Positions 25,481 to 37,322 of a DNA stretch of 64,000 bases are shown here, piece after piece. Made by a program: the position numbers and the translations under genes. Source of the DNA: Owenia fusiformis (taxonomy: Eukaryota; Annelida; Polychaeta; Sabellida; Oweniidae). Where the stretch lies: NCBI GenBank assembly GCA_903813345.2, contig CAIIXF020000002.1:13662150-13726149 (forward strand). Direction: 5' to 3'. How positions within the stretch are numbered: position 1 is the first letter of the stretch; every line of letters starts with the position of its first letter. The notes under the pieces were generated by a model. That model worked only from the letters and a program-made list of their open reading frames with translations. It was not told where the DNA came from and searched no databases.

Positions 25481-25736
25481 ATCTTGATTCTATTTCCTAT
25501 GAAGTCCGCAACGTTTCAATGTTATATCTCCATTATATTGGGTCAAAATTTGATGTCAAAATTGATGAATTTCATGAAATTTAACAAAAATGGCAGATCC
25601 CATGTTGAGGAAAACCACTGGTCCTTAACTTTTTTTGAGGAGTATATATATTTTATATAACTGTTTTTGTTACCATTTTTTTTGTTTTTGTTTTTTCGTG
25701 CAATTGTTTTTTGTTCCTTTCTACCAATTCTTGGGA

Positions 25737-26470
25737 ATGAAATAAAATGTCTTTCCGAACCTTGTTGGAACAAAATAGCATATACAATTGGGGACAAAAA
25801 TAAATGACAGGTCGATTTTCGATCACCATTTCCTAATTATGGTCGTCTGAAAGTCCATAATTTCCAATATTGTCTAGATACATATCCCTTAAAATTTGTA
25901 TATTTCACATTTTGTATAATCTCATCCACTGATGTATGGCCTCTTGAAAATTCTCTTATTTTTAACATGGGAAATTCTCACTTCAGCAAATCCACCTGTC
26001 ATTTATTTATGTCCCGAACTGTACAACATTTTCTTAGACCTCTCAATATTATAGTTATACAAAGGAATTTTTGGTTGATTTAACAAAAAGTATGCAAAAA
26101 CTTAAAACAAAACCCCCAAAATAGATAAAAATTAAGATAAACCGTTTATATCATTAACAAGATACTTTTTTTAAATCAACCAACCTTTCCTTTGTACAAT
26201 TACAATATTGAGAGACCTAAACATGTTGTGTTTATGTCGTTTTGTTCCAATGATGTTCGGATAGATGTTTCATTTCATTATGAACATATGATACCAAGAA
26301 CAAAAGAAATGTCTGATGTGTTTTCTTAAACAATATAGAGGAAAGTGTATATATAAATTTCAAATTATAATGTTACCATCCAAAAGATGACCATTTTATT
26401 GACGATGTGTAAAATTTTCAGAATGTTTTGATGACTGGTTTAAGAGAAACGTTCAAAAAGTTCACTATAT
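25737..26470. mobile_element. Second copy of the copy-1 intron-2 TIR family, interrupted
   Basis: It matches the palindromic core 16702-17004 in inverted orientation and then the terminal part (GGTTTAAGAGAAACG near 26440). It is interrupted by a small TA-flanked element at 25795-26021. Confidence 0.75.
25795..26021. mobile_element. 227-bp TA-flanked MITE (mariner-type)
   Basis: Inverted ends GGGACAAAAATAAATGACAGG and CCTGTCATTTATTTATGTCCC sit just inside TA repeats at 25793-25794 and 26022-26023. The copy in intron 2 of copy 1 shows the same host sequence without the insert (GCATATACAAC on the minus strand), so the insertion boundary is directly visible. Confidence 0.85.
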
Positions 26471-26770
26471 GGATACCAATCCTTTCTCTATTCGTTTTTT
26501 AAAAAATAAATTCAAATCTCAGTTTAAAATTGTAATATATATAATAATTCTTAGTCACATGGTGTAATTCAAACAATTTGATTGGTTAAAGTGATACACA
26601 GAACAACGATAAAGGTAAGGGAATATCACAGTAAGAAAGAGTATGATTTAAATAGTGGTAATCTGTGAAAATCTCAATTATTTCAAAAATGGCACTTGGG
26701 ACATTATTATATTCTCATACAATGACATTTTCTAATTGCATAATAATAATAGGTAAGTATGCAACCTTCA

Positions 26771-26795
26771 ACAAGCACATAAATATAAGGTCAAA
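26771..26795 (+). promoter_or_regulatory. Possible TATA-containing promoter block of copy 2
   Basis: CAAGCACATAAATATAA is identical to a block upstream of copy 4 (about 43216-43232). A further shared TTGTTTCATTTAT follows about 45-50 bp later. It lies roughly 235 bp before the start exon. Conservation between copies supports a functional or ancestral upstream block; use as a TATA box is inference. Confidence 0.4.
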
Positions 26796-27010
26796 TATTA
26801 ACATGGATAATATATCTCCTTGTTTATTTGTTTCATTTATCAAATGCTGCCTCCTCAGTAATATTTTCAATTTCCTTATTTAAGACAAGAGCAACAATTA
26901 TTTTCAGGGATTCAAGCAGACATCAATTTCTAAGATAATTCAGAAGTGAACAAGTTTTACAAAGTTGATGACTACAATACAATTTTGATTTCCTGCTGAA
27001 GTATTTCAGG

Positions 27011-27054
27011 ACAGCATAACACCATTTATAAACAACAGGAGAATACTAAATATG
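27011..27054 (+). CDS. Copy 2 start exon (5'UTR plus ATG)
   Basis: Between GAAGTATTTCAG and donor GTAATT, 44 nt end in ATG. The preceding GATTTCCTGCTGAAG is shared with copies 1 and 4. Exon 2 of this copy has no in-frame Met near its start, so an upstream ATG is needed. Confidence 0.55.
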
Positions 27055-30000
27055 GTAATTCTATATTTATATATTTATTGAATCCTTTCATGGACTATGT
27101 AAAAAACTTAACATTAATTGTATGCATTCATTGAAATACTAATTAAAGATACATCATACGTACAGTGTGTTCAGGAAACAGGAAATAAAGATGATAATGT
27201 CATAACTTTTTTATTTATTCATGGATTTCAATAGAATTTGCAGGGATTATAGTTTGAACATACAGTATTTGAATTTGCTTTTGGAGTTTCAGTTTCAAGC
27301 GATTTGATTTGTCATTTTTGTGGTTGGCATAGCAACGCGAGTAGCGCTAAGGTGGGGCACATGGAATAACTGCAGTAGTTTCTGTGTAACATTTAGCATG
27401 GCAAACTGATTTTGACTCCATATTTAAAGCTTTCTTAGTGCAACTCCATGATAAAATTCTTCTATTGTTTTGTTTTATGATATAAAAGTCAAATAAATGC
27501 TTTTTTAATGATAATCAATGGGATTTTCATGACTTAATGCAGGTACTACATAGAAAGCGACCAGGGATGCAATTTCTCTTCCACTTGGACAATTCCCCCT
27601 CCCATACTGCTGCCATAATCACTAAAGAAATTGAACAGCTGAGATTAGAGCAACTCAAGCATCCACCTTATTCACCCAACCTAGTGCCAAATGATCTATA
27701 CTTCTTTGCTGAATCAAAACGGGACTTAAGAGGACATGCATTAGAGAATACTAATGCCATGCATTCACATGTGTTGAACAGACTTCAGGAAATGAGTCAA
27801 GAAGAATTCTGTGAAGTATTTGAAGAAGGTTCAAGAGGCAAAGAGTTTGTGTCTAGAATAGAGGAGATTATGTATAATAAATTGATAATTTGGCAAAGAG
27901 TTTCAGGTTTATAGTTATAACTATGTTTAAGCATCCATTTTAAGTCATAAACACAGACAGAATCTCTTTTAAAAACATTTAAAACATGCAAATATCTGAA
28001 TATACTGCAGTTATTCCACCTGCCCCGCCTTAGCGCTACTTGCATTGTTATGACAACCGCAGAATCAACCAATCAAATTGCCTGAAGCTGAAACTCCAAC
28101 AATAACTTAAAATATTTTAAAACTATAATCTCTGAAACTTTCAATGCAATCCATGAACAAATAAAAAAGTTATGACATCATTATCTTTATTTCCATCATA
28201 CGATTCATGGACATTGAAAATAATCATCTTAATGTAATCTAATCACATATAGTAGAGAGATCTTGTTTCCCTTTTCAGCCTTCATTTAAGTATCTTCCCC
28301 TTCTATGGACACTGGTCATCCAAGGGCTTAATCTACCAACAACTTCTTATGGCAATGTTATTGCATCTATTCAGAAAATCATAAGTAAATGCCAAGAGGA
28401 GCTGCCTCCAGAGGAGCGCAACATTTCAGTGTGGTTAAATTGTATTGGCACTGAGACAGAAGATGGCAATGTGGAAGAGTTGAACAAAAAACAGATGGCA
28501 TTGAGATTTGGAATGACAAATCAAAAACTCTGTGGAGGAATGAACCCTCTGAAATGTCCGGATGTGAAACTGTCATCAACAACACCACCTCCAACACCAA
28601 CACCACCACCAACAACAAAAACTCCAATAATGCTTCCACCACCTGACGAGTTATGTAAGTCTATTCTCCTAGCTAAGCTACATAAAACTACATGTATATG
28701 GTATTTGCTCTTAGATTTCAATACATTGATGAAATGGGACTGTATCAAGATTACAAATAATATAAACATTTCAATATACGTTTATCATTGAAAACAAACT
28801 CTAAACCTCACCTATAAAACGCACAAATGATGTAATTCCTAATAGACTAGATTCATGAAGAAACAATCTTAATTTACATCATAAAATATTATTATACCAC
28901 CTTGCCAGACCTGTTCTAGGTGGTAATAGTACTAGTTATGTTTCGACATATATTTTACTATATTGACCTGAGCAATATGTGACGTCATAGTGACGGGCCA
29001 ATAATGGATATAACAGCCTGGCAATGTTCCCCGGGAAAAAAGATATCGTTCAATGCGTATAATTTTCATTCAGTCGTACTCAATTCTTGCTATTTCACCC
29101 CTGGGCATAAATTTCTTTCAAAATATGACTTTTAGGTCGAGGAGATTCCCAAGACCTCCTGTTATAAAATCACAAAAAGTGAAATATCTTTTCTTGTATT
29201 GGACAGATAACATTTTCTTTTACTGGACATACTTGCAATTGTATAATTATGACATACATAAGGGTATATGAAAATTGATCAACTTAAATTGACGATTTTT
29301 AAGTTTAAAGCAGATGCGAAATGGTATTTTTGACCTAAAGGAATCAATATACTTTTTTGATAAATGTATTTGGACATGTTTTCTCATCAGAATTGTGTCT
29401 AACGATCGTTATAGCTGCATAATAAGCAATATTCGAATATGTTGTGACGTTATTGGCCCCCACGTGATCTTTCACTGGTACCCACGTGGCCCGTTTTGGT
29501 CCGTTAAATCATGACATCATAATGGCAAGATGTTTTGTTTGTTCACACAACAATCATATGGTTGCAGTAACGTCATGATTACCAAAAAACCAATGAACCA
29601 AAACTAAATATTATGTATGACGTTACTAATCATGTGGGGGCCAATCTGATTGATCAGTTAATTTTATTACGTTATTTATGACCAATAACATTTATCTAAC
29701 ATTTCTTTTATAATGGCTATCCCAAAAACTCTAGGTTAGGCTTACAATGAAGAAAACCGCATTTTTGTAGCTGCAAGTTGAAAAACCTATTTCAGTTGTC
29801 CTTTAAGGGAACTTTCTAGACTATCCTTGCAATGTTATCTTACCTGAATTAGCCACCTGGTGGTAAAACTGGTAACTATCTACTCACATCTGGGTTATTG
29901 CCTACACCAAACAAAATGCTATTTTGTTAAGAGACATCAAAAGAAAATATGGTGTTTAAACAATAATCATTTAATATTTCCAGATGAACCCAGTGGAACC

Positions 30001-30738
30001 TGTGTGGACGTTATTTTTATAATTGATGTTTCATGTACAGTATCGAAACAATATCAAAGACAGGCTATTGAAGTTATTAAACGCTTTATTAAAGAAGTAA
30101 AATTCAAAGGTGATGAGACAGTAGAAGATTCCAAATTTGACTCAATTATCAGGGTACCATTTTCTGATGAAGCAACAGATGCTGAGGAAACAATTGACAG
30201 TATCATAGACCTTTTGACTGAAATCAGTCCTGATCAACAAAGTCTAACTAATGTTGCTGTTATACCCTTTCACGAGACAGCCCTAAATACAAGTATTCCA
30301 TTCCAGAATAATCGCAAAGATTTAGAAAAAGGCCTTGAACAACTCATGGAATATGAACCAAAATGTAAAACATTTGGAGACAGGGCCTATGACAAAGCTG
30401 CAGAGTTCTTTGATGCTATTCCAAAAAGAAATCGAAATGTTGTAGTTGTATTTGGTGATGGACGTAATACTGGGACAAAGCATCAACGTTTATCTGAGCA
30501 AGCAATGGAGAGGTTAAAATCTGAGCAAAATGTAGAGGTTATTTGGGTTAAAACTCCGACTAAGATTTTGAATCATTTGAAAACTGAGATGGAGCAGGTG
30601 GAAGAAATGATGCTTGGACAGATGCATATTGAACGGCATGTACAAAATACACAAATATTTGACATAACAGATGATATTGATAAATTGGATACAGATTTGA
30701 TGAATCATTTTTCTCTGCTGTATGTGTGTCAAATCTGA
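27052..30738 (+). CDS. Copy 2: secreted vWA-domain protein, 377 aa
   Basis: Predicted join: 27052-27054 (ATG), 28279-28654, 29984-30738, with intron phases 0 and 1. Intron 1 is enlarged to 1224 bp by a transposase-bearing insertion (27161-28193), while the other copies have about 190-230 bp. The N-terminus is hydrophobic (PSFKYLPLLWTLVIQG), followed by the four-Cys domain and a linker rich in Pro and Thr without a long Thr run. The vWA domain has a complete metal site. A mariner-like element begins 13 bp after the stop, so the original 3' UTR appears displaced. The reading frame is intact. Confidence 0.8.
27161..28193 (+). mobile_element. Mariner/Tc1-like element in intron 1 of copy 2
   Basis: Inverted arms of about 200 bp share GGAAATAAAGATGATAATG / CATTATCTTTATTTCC and GCGCTAAGGTGGGGCA / TGCCCCGCCTTAGCGC. 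The right end lacks the outermost ~20 bp of the left. CATCATACG occurs at both edges (27152-27160 and 28194-28202). It carries a transposase fragment. Confidence 0.75.
27537..27914 (+). pseudogene. Mariner/Tc1-like transposase C-terminal half
   Basis: The 125-residue open frame contains FHLDNSPSHTA, which matches the second catalytic Asp region of mariner-type enzymes, and PPYSPNLVPNDLYFF, which matches the third. The first catalytic Asp and the DNA-binding domain are missing upstream, where stops accumulate. Typical enzymes have about 340 residues, so this is a truncated relic. Confidence 0.8.
28279..28654 (+). CDS. Copy 2 exon 2
   Basis: Acceptor CCCTTTTCAG and donor T|GTAAGT enclose 376 nt (3n+1). 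It encodes KYLPLLWTLVIQG, then SKCQEELPPEERNISV, NCIGTETEDGNVEEL, LCGGM and LKCPD. It is closest to copy 1. The four cysteines and the LPPEERN sequon are kept; the linker is PPPTPTPPPTTKTP. Confidence 0.8.
28655..29983. other. Intron 2 of copy 2 with fold-back motifs
   Basis: The intron has no conserved frame. GGCCCCCACGTGAT near 29455 and ATCATGTGGGGGCC near 29630 are inverted matches, and several CRE-like TGACGT sites lie nearby. This suggests a decayed fold-back element. Confidence 0.5.
29984..30738 (+). CDS. Copy 2 vWA exon
   Basis: The metal site is DVSCT (Asp141, Ser143, Thr145), Thr256 (CKTFGD) and Asp285 (FGDGRN). The domain is flanked by Cys133 and the C-terminal YVCQI. The first ~75 bp after the MIDAS codons match copy 1 almost exactly, whereas about 30360-30590 matches copy 4. 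Confidence 0.9.
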
Positions 30739-31340
30739 GCTAAAGGATGTACGAGGGGCATTTGAAAATGTTGTTTGCTTTTGCTCTAAAAATACCAGGA
30801 ATGATCAGAACAAGACAATAGGACCGCAAGTTGTTTGTACTTAAGTACAATGAATCTGGGGAGCTTTTTCATGCATTTTCCTTAATACACTTTAAAACAT
30901 TTTATTGACTATAAGATTGCATCATATAATCCAAAAAATTATTTCTCATTTTGAAGGATTATTTATGGATTAACACCCAGGTATTGTTATTTTTCATACT
31001 TCAGAGGGCTGGGAATCATTATTACGGTCGCTTTTGAATAATATTAATGCTGTTTTAAATAGGTTTCATCCCAATAATTTCTCAAATTGTGTAAATGGTA
31101 CCCCTTCCTTAATCCCAAGAATTTTCTATTTGAGGAATTTCCCATAGTAATCCAATGGTATAGTTCAAAGCAGATTTTGAGATAACAGGAAAGTTAATCA
31201 TTAATACACTCCTCATTGGCTTGTGATATAAACCAACACATGAAGTGACGAGAGTAAGTCAATTTTGACGGAAAATTATGACATCACACTGAGTCACAGT
31301 GAGTCCATTCACCTGTAGAACACTATAACACCACTTGCTT

Positions 31341-31354
31341 GTTGCTATGGCAAC
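31341..31354. promoter_or_regulatory. X-box-like motif
   Basis: GTTGCTATGGCAAC fits the RFX-factor X-box pattern with one departure from a perfect palindrome. It lies inside the mariner-like element. Confidence 0.4.
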
Positions 31355-31462
31355 ACAATTTAATCAAATAACTTTGATTTTCAAAAAGAATATTAGTTTT
31401 TTCATTGAATGCATGTCTCATGCATTGAATTTTTAAGGTGCTCTATGGAACCAAGTCTCGCT

Positions 31463-31476
31463 GTTGCCATGGCAAC
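31463..31476. promoter_or_regulatory. Perfect palindromic X-box motif
   Basis: GTTGCCATGGCAAC is a perfect inverted repeat and an ideal match to the RFX X-box consensus. It lies 122 bp from the previous copy and one base before the LINE target duplication. Confidence 0.45.
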
Positions 31477-31492
31477 CAAAAGCTCAGTTTCT

Positions 31493-32406
31493 ATGACTAT
31501 GATAATAGGGGAAAATGGAATTGTAATGCTAAGGACCCAAAAACACTAGAAGACAAGGTAAACATTACAAGCATAGATGAAATACTAAAAATATGGTGTG
31601 AGCTACACTACAAAGCAGCAAATGAACTTGTCACGAAGGAAGAAATAAAACAATAAATTATATGGAATAACAGCTGCATTCTCAACAGAAAAGAAACTAT
31701 AAACAACAATAAATGGGAATCTAAGGGAATAAGGCATATACATCAGTTATATAAAGAGAACAAATTATTAAGATTCCAAGAACTGGAAACCAAGTATAAT
31801 TTAGCTCACCAAACATTCTTAGACTATAACAAAATTGTACTATGTATACCAATATCATGGAGACAAAAAATGGTGGAAGGGGGAGAAATTCGTACAAACT
31901 GGAAGCCACTCAGAGAACAATTGCCAAACATCTCAAATAAAAGCACTTATAGGATGTTTAAAAGACAGATAAAAATACAACCAATAAAAGCACAAGACAA
32001 GTGGCTTAGGGTGCTAAATTTAAATGAGGATAACTATAAAGAATGGGATGAAATATACACCACTTATAAAGTGATAACAGAAAATGCGAAACTTAGATAC
32101 TTCCAGTTCAGATTATTACACAGAACAATTTACTTCAATAAAATGCTGAACAAAATGAATATAGAGGGAAAAAACACGCCAATGTGTACAATATGCAATG
32201 AGAACCATAAAGATAGCATCGAACATGGATTCCTAGAATGTACAGCCACAAAGGACTTCTTGGAAACGTGCTATGACGAAGCTGGTGAAAACATACCAGA
32301 AAATAAAGACATTATTTTCGGATACAGTAGAGACAAAAGACAACAAAATAAGCTACTGATTCATATGAAACATTTCATATACTTAAAAAAAATTAGGAGA
32401 CAATAG
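31493..32406 (+). pseudogene. LINE ORF2 C-terminal fragment with one stop
   Basis: One reading frame runs through the insert, interrupted by a TAA at 31654-31656. Before it are residues such as EDKVNITSID; after it come WNNSCILNRKE, KGIRHIHQLY and CIPISW, typical of the LINE post-RT region. The open 178-residue part (31870-32406) ends with a zinc-knuckle-like CTICN...H...EHGFLEC. A single stop and intact target repeats suggest a fairly young insertion. Confidence 0.8.
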
Positions 32407-32663
32407 ACCAGAACTAGGTCCTTTTAAAATATACCTCCAGAGTCAAAAAGAAAAGGAAAAATACATAGCGAAGAAAAACAACAAAATGGAACAACATGAG
32501 ACACTATGGAATATCTGTAGCAGACTCTTGCGTTAATATCATCAATTTATACAAAGTGACAAAAATCATCAATCTTCCTCTCTCTCTCTCTCTCCTTCTA
32601 CAGTAAACAACATTAATTACCTGTAAAAAATAATATGTGAAAATAAATATTTATTTACATAAA
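31493..32663 (+). mobile_element. 5'-truncated LINE (L1/Tx1-like 3' end)
   Basis: The insert is flanked by a 15-bp direct repeat, AAAAGCTCAGTTTCT, at 31478-31492 and 32664-32678. It begins inside the ORF2 tail and ends in A-rich sequence after a TC microsatellite (about 32577-32595), as expected for target-primed reverse transcription. Only the post-RT C-terminal part of ORF2 remains. Confidence 0.85.
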
Positions 32664-33244
32664 AAAAGCTCAGTTTCTTAGGAATTATATTTATATTCAT
32701 GTATACTCAAGATATACAGTGCTTGCAGTATGTTTGTACAAGATTGGTCACTGGGATGGATTGATTTTCAAAAAGTGAGCCCCCCTCAAAAAAGTGCGTC
32801 CCCTGAAAAAAGGTTCCCAGGAATTCAAAGTCACATTTTACACTGAATGAAAAAATGGATGAAAAGTTTCTTATCAGTTTTTTATTAGTTCCGTTTTATG
32901 CGCAGTGCAACAAAGGAAAAGAAACTTCGAAAGAAAATATTGTATTTCTTTTAGAAATAGAATAATACATGATATGCTTCGTTTATTTTGCGGATTTTGA
33001 CCAAATAAAAAAATGAAGGTAAGTGTATCAATTTTGTTAATGAAAACACTTTGCGTCCAAGGGACCGATCATCATTTTTTTGGAGTCCTTTCATCAAAAT
33101 CTGAGTCCTCTTAATGTTAAGGACACGTTACTGAAAGCCCTGATATATGTATGTGGAACATGTGCTGAAAGTTTCGTAAACAGATCTGTAAAAATAAAAA
33201 AATTAGAACAAAAAGAAACTAACTTTTCAAATGCCCCTCGTATA

Positions 33245-35715
33245 TAACTATCAAGGGGCTTAAAAAACAATAAAATGAGTTTTTGAAGAATATCTTCTAT
33301 TAGATTCCTTTTCATGAATTAAATGTAATAAATACACGTTCACTTTCTAATCAAATGTTAAAGTGCTCTAATAATGAAGTGATAGTATTTGACAATTGTT
33401 AGGAATTCCCAAAATCATTCATCCCTCCAACATTAAAAGGTTCTATATCCACTTGTACCATATTTGAGAAAATGGAGAACAAACATTTAGGTTCCTCTAT
33501 CTTTGTGATACAGTAAAATAGAATGTTGACATGAATGCTTATGCGTCATAAAGCCAAGATGAATCATTCCTGATCAGTATGGCAAGAAATGCCAATGTTT
33601 TGGCTAATTTTTTAAGAAATCCTTTTGGAGATAGAACATTTTATTACCCTGGAGTGGAAGGGCTAGTCAATGAAGCAAGCCACACTATTGCGAAGGGTAA
33701 CCTTTTATCTATCCAGATCAAACATGATGTATCCCTTAACTTGTCAACAAAATTATGTTACAAAAGGCGGGTGGCATTTTTTGTGTGGAATCCAGGTGTA
33801 CATGTAAAGGAATAGATGACACATCTTGTAGTTGAGCTAGTCATCTGAAACTTCTTGTAGAGCTGCTCTCCATGAAGTATATTGTTTTCTGTGCTAAAGA
33901 ACAAGAACAAACAAGTTACGTAGGTGGCTGGTATTATTTTGTATGTCACATTGTATATACTATGTTGTTCAATGTAAAAAGGTTTTTTCTCCAACTTGAA
34001 CTATGACATTGCATGTTAAAAAGTTTTATCTCAAGCATGGGAAAAGAGATAGAATCATATAGCAGTAATTATGTTTAGTTCATCAAATCATCATAGAACC
34101 TTATTGATTTTAAAATCTCCTATTTCTGTAAATTCTGTTAATTTTAAACATTCATTTTTGAAAAGAGCATAGTGAATGAGGGGAAATCTGCTCTTACATG
34201 AAATTGACCAAAATTGGTAGTTAGAACCTTATAGAAGTGAAGTAACAAAATGTCACAATGAATGTTTCCATACCATCCTACGCATATCGATGATGTAATA
34301 CTGGTAGCCAATTGCAATGCAATGTAACATCATTTCCCTATAACAACGATAGAGAAACCCCAAAACTGTTGTGGATTCCCCAAATTTATATACAAAATTA
34401 GCTCTTACTTGGGTATAATATTAGCATTCTATCATATTGGAATTGATTCCTCATATTAATACAAATATATAATACAGTGTATAATGCTTCTGAGAAATTA
34501 GCCCAAAAACAGCAGTATTATTGTAATTGAATCAAGTTGTACCTTTTTAACTGTACTGGACAAAACATTTGAAAATTGCTAAAAGTAGGGTCATTATAAC
34601 AGTTCCCACTCTATCAATATTATCAATTTCTGTTTTCTTTACAGAGAATGAAAGATGAGTATCCACTTAAAAAATGAAAAAATATGTAAAAATTAGTATT
34701 ATATACATGTATACACAGCAACATGCTGTAAGGCTTTGAAAAGGAGTGAAAAACACTAATTAATAGTTATATCCAACCTTTTATTAATTATTGAAAATTC
34801 TAATATGAGATGACCCTTTTTTATTTTCCGAAGCACAAATATGATAAAAATGAAACAATAAATGTGATCTACTCTAAAATAAACATCTTTGATTTGAGTA
34901 TAATACATACTTTGAAGCGATCTGAAATTTCTGCAAATCCAACATCGGGTGGCCATTTTGGATTTTCAAGATGGTCACCATATTAGAATTTCAACTTGTA
35001 AAATTGACACTGAAATGGTGGCCATTTTGAATTGGCTTTAGATCAGAACTTGTACTTACATGGGCCAAATACATATAAAACATAAATGTTCGATGGGATA
35101 AAAATATTTAGCAAACATCACAATTTTTGTTAAAAATGGAACAAAAAATCTACACCACTTTTTCATTTTAGTTGTTAAGTACAATTATACATTAATTGTA
35201 TAAATATATTATATAAATTTCATAGTTATTTCTGCGTATTGCTTTCACAATTTCTGTATTTTTCATACATTCTGCCATCAATCATAATCCTGTGCATTTA
35301 ATATAAGCAAGGGTTAGTTTGATAGAGTTCTACATTGTGATACTTAGATGAGGTTTGTGATAATTTATGAAGCAATTTCAGTAGGCATTAAGCATTTAGA
35401 TAGGTATTAAACATAATTTAGATCATCATAATGAGTAATATTGGATCTATTAACATTAGTATGTAAATATTAACTCAGGTATAAGGGATGTTATAGCCTC
35501 TTATTTATGTGTGTTTATTTCAGTTATAAAAATCCCTTTCGCAAAAACCAAAATTTGTTTTAATGAGATATATTTTTGATTAAAAGACAAATGTTGCAAC
35601 AAGTTAGTTGTTCATATTGTTTCAAAGTACCAACAAAAGTTTAATCAAAACTCTTGAGAAAACCATGAATGTCCATTCACTAGTACTTGTTATTTATGTT
35701 ACATATTTATGATTA
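33245..35715. other. Intergenic DNA between copies 2 and 3
   Basis: Apart from the weak exon candidate at 33578-33696 and a diverged interspersed repeat at about 34930-35110, nothing is recognised. The block 35395-35530 weakly resembles sequence upstream of copy 4. Confidence 0.45.
33578..33696 (+). pseudogene. Possible orphan exon, Cys/Met PLP-enzyme-like
   Basis: A 119-nt open stretch lies between CCTGATCAG and GGTAAC. The peptide reads NANVLANFLRNPF and then YYPGVEGL, which loosely resembles the segment around the YPG motif in cystathionine gamma-lyase/synthase family enzymes. No neighbouring exons were recognised. It may be a chance match. Confidence 0.25.
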
Positions 35716-35717
35716 TA

Positions 35718-37322
35718 CAAGGTCGATCAAAAAGTTTCTTACCGTTGGCTCTAGATAAGAGAAGTTGGATACTCAGACTTTAACAGGAGACAGTATACTT
35801 AGTTTGCTTGAAACTGTATGAGTTTTATATAAATTGGTTTATTGATAGTGACACGGAGTCATTACACATTTTCAATGATTAAGTAAGGTGGAGCAGCGTT
35901 AAAATCTGCTTAGCTGCGATTCTGGACATTTACCAAAAGCGTTCACAACCTCTCATAAGGAGGCCTTAAACATGTTTTTGGACAAGATGGACAGATTTAG
36001 GTAGTACATTGCGGCTGGGAGTGGATATTTTAAAGAGGAATGAATATGAGTATAAAAACTACTTCAACATGATTAAACCAGAACAACGGCAACGCCAAAG
36101 CATAGCGAATCCCATCGAACAGAAATGGCTGGCATTTTTACAAACGAATAGCAAATATCATAAAACAACACACATAAGAAAGGCCACCATTTTCAAAATG
36201 GTTGCTCACTAGCCAAGTTGTCATCAGAAGAAATAATATGCTTTTCAGTAGCCACCTCTAAAATTTTTGAAAAATCGCACACGTACTTGTAAAATAACAC
36301 ACATAAAAATGGTGGCCATTTTTCAAAAGAAAATTTATTAGAAAATGTGCCATTCTTAAAGTATTCACATATCAAATATGAACAAAATCGCTCCACTACT
36401 TTTCGATAATAATAGTAAAATACGTTAAAATGGCGGTCATTTTTCAAAATTTTTTTCAAAATGGCCGCTCCACTACTTTTCGAGTTATAGTAAAACATGT
36501 TAAAATGGCGGCCATTTTTCAATTTTTTTTTCAAAATGGCCGCCTTCTACCAAAAGTGTCATAGGGCAGTGTGCTGTGCTTATAGTATTCACATACCAAA
36601 TATGAAAAAACTGCTCCACTACTTTTCGAGTTATAGTAAAATACGTTAAAATGGCTGCCATTTTTCAAAATGGCCACCTTCTACCAAAAGTGTCTTAAGA
36701 CAGTGTACAATGCTTATAGTATTCACATACCAAATATGAACAAAATCGCTCCACTATTTTTTGAGTTATAGCAAAAATCGTAAAATGACGAGTAAAGGCC
36801 ACCATTTTTCAAGATGGCTGCCATGTGCTTCTTTAATATCTACATTTGTAGCATTATTAATGTCCTTTATAATTTTTTTACATTTAAAACATATTGCTAT
36901 AACAGTTTTACATATTGTACCTAAATTACTGTGAAATCGGCACTAAAATGGCCGCCATTTTGAAATGAGCGGCCATTTTGAAAATCGGCTTTCGAGCAGA
37001 ACTTCTACCCCCATAAGGTATATGTGTACAAAATATGAACAAAATCGGGCCAACGGTATTTGAGTTATTGCCCGGACGGACGGACAGACGGACGTACGTA
37101 CGTACGGACGGACGGACGGAGGCGTTCCCTATATCCCTCTGAACTTCGTTCGATGGGATAACTACAGTCTGTTGATAGATGACACTACATGTACTTAGTG
37201 TTTAGAAATTTCCAGAACCAAGTAGATTTTAAACTACCCTCTCTTGTTTTAAAATTTGAGCATCCAACTCCTCTTATCATAAATTTAGAGCCAATGGTAA
37301 GAAACTTTTTGATCGGCCCTTG
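35718..37322. mobile_element. TA-flanked TIR element upstream of copy 3
   Basis: The ends CAAGGTCGATCAAAAAG and CTTTTTGATCGGCCCTTG are inverted (about 37 bp with few mismatches) and flanked by TA (35716-35717, 37323-37324). No clear transposase frame remains. About 36190-37165 is filled by a different repeat rich in GGCCGCCATTTT. Confidence 0.8.
36290..37165. repeat. GGCCGCCATTTT / GGACGGACGG interspersed repeat
   Basis: Several tandem units share TATTCACATACCAAATATGA, GCTCCACTACTTTTCGAG and ATGGCGGCCATTTTTC. The end carries GAGTTATTGCCCGGACGG, a GACG microsatellite with ACGTACGTACGT (about 37077-37122), and ACTTCGTTCGATGGGATAA. Diverged copies are at 11680, 34930 and 48940. Confidence 0.75.

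Larger units (their letters stand above)
30752..33240. mobile_element. Mariner-like TIR element split by a LINE
   Basis: Inverted ends CGAGGGGCATTTGAAAA and TTTTCAAATGCCCCTCG are flanked by TA (30750-30751 and 33241-33242). Removing the LINE and one target repeat leaves about 1.3 kb, a typical mariner length. No transposase frame survives. It lies 13 bp after the stop codon of copy 2. Confidence 0.85.

Noticed and set aside
36193-36534. 113-residue minus-strand frame
   Set aside because: It arises from the GGCCGCCATTTT tandem repeat.
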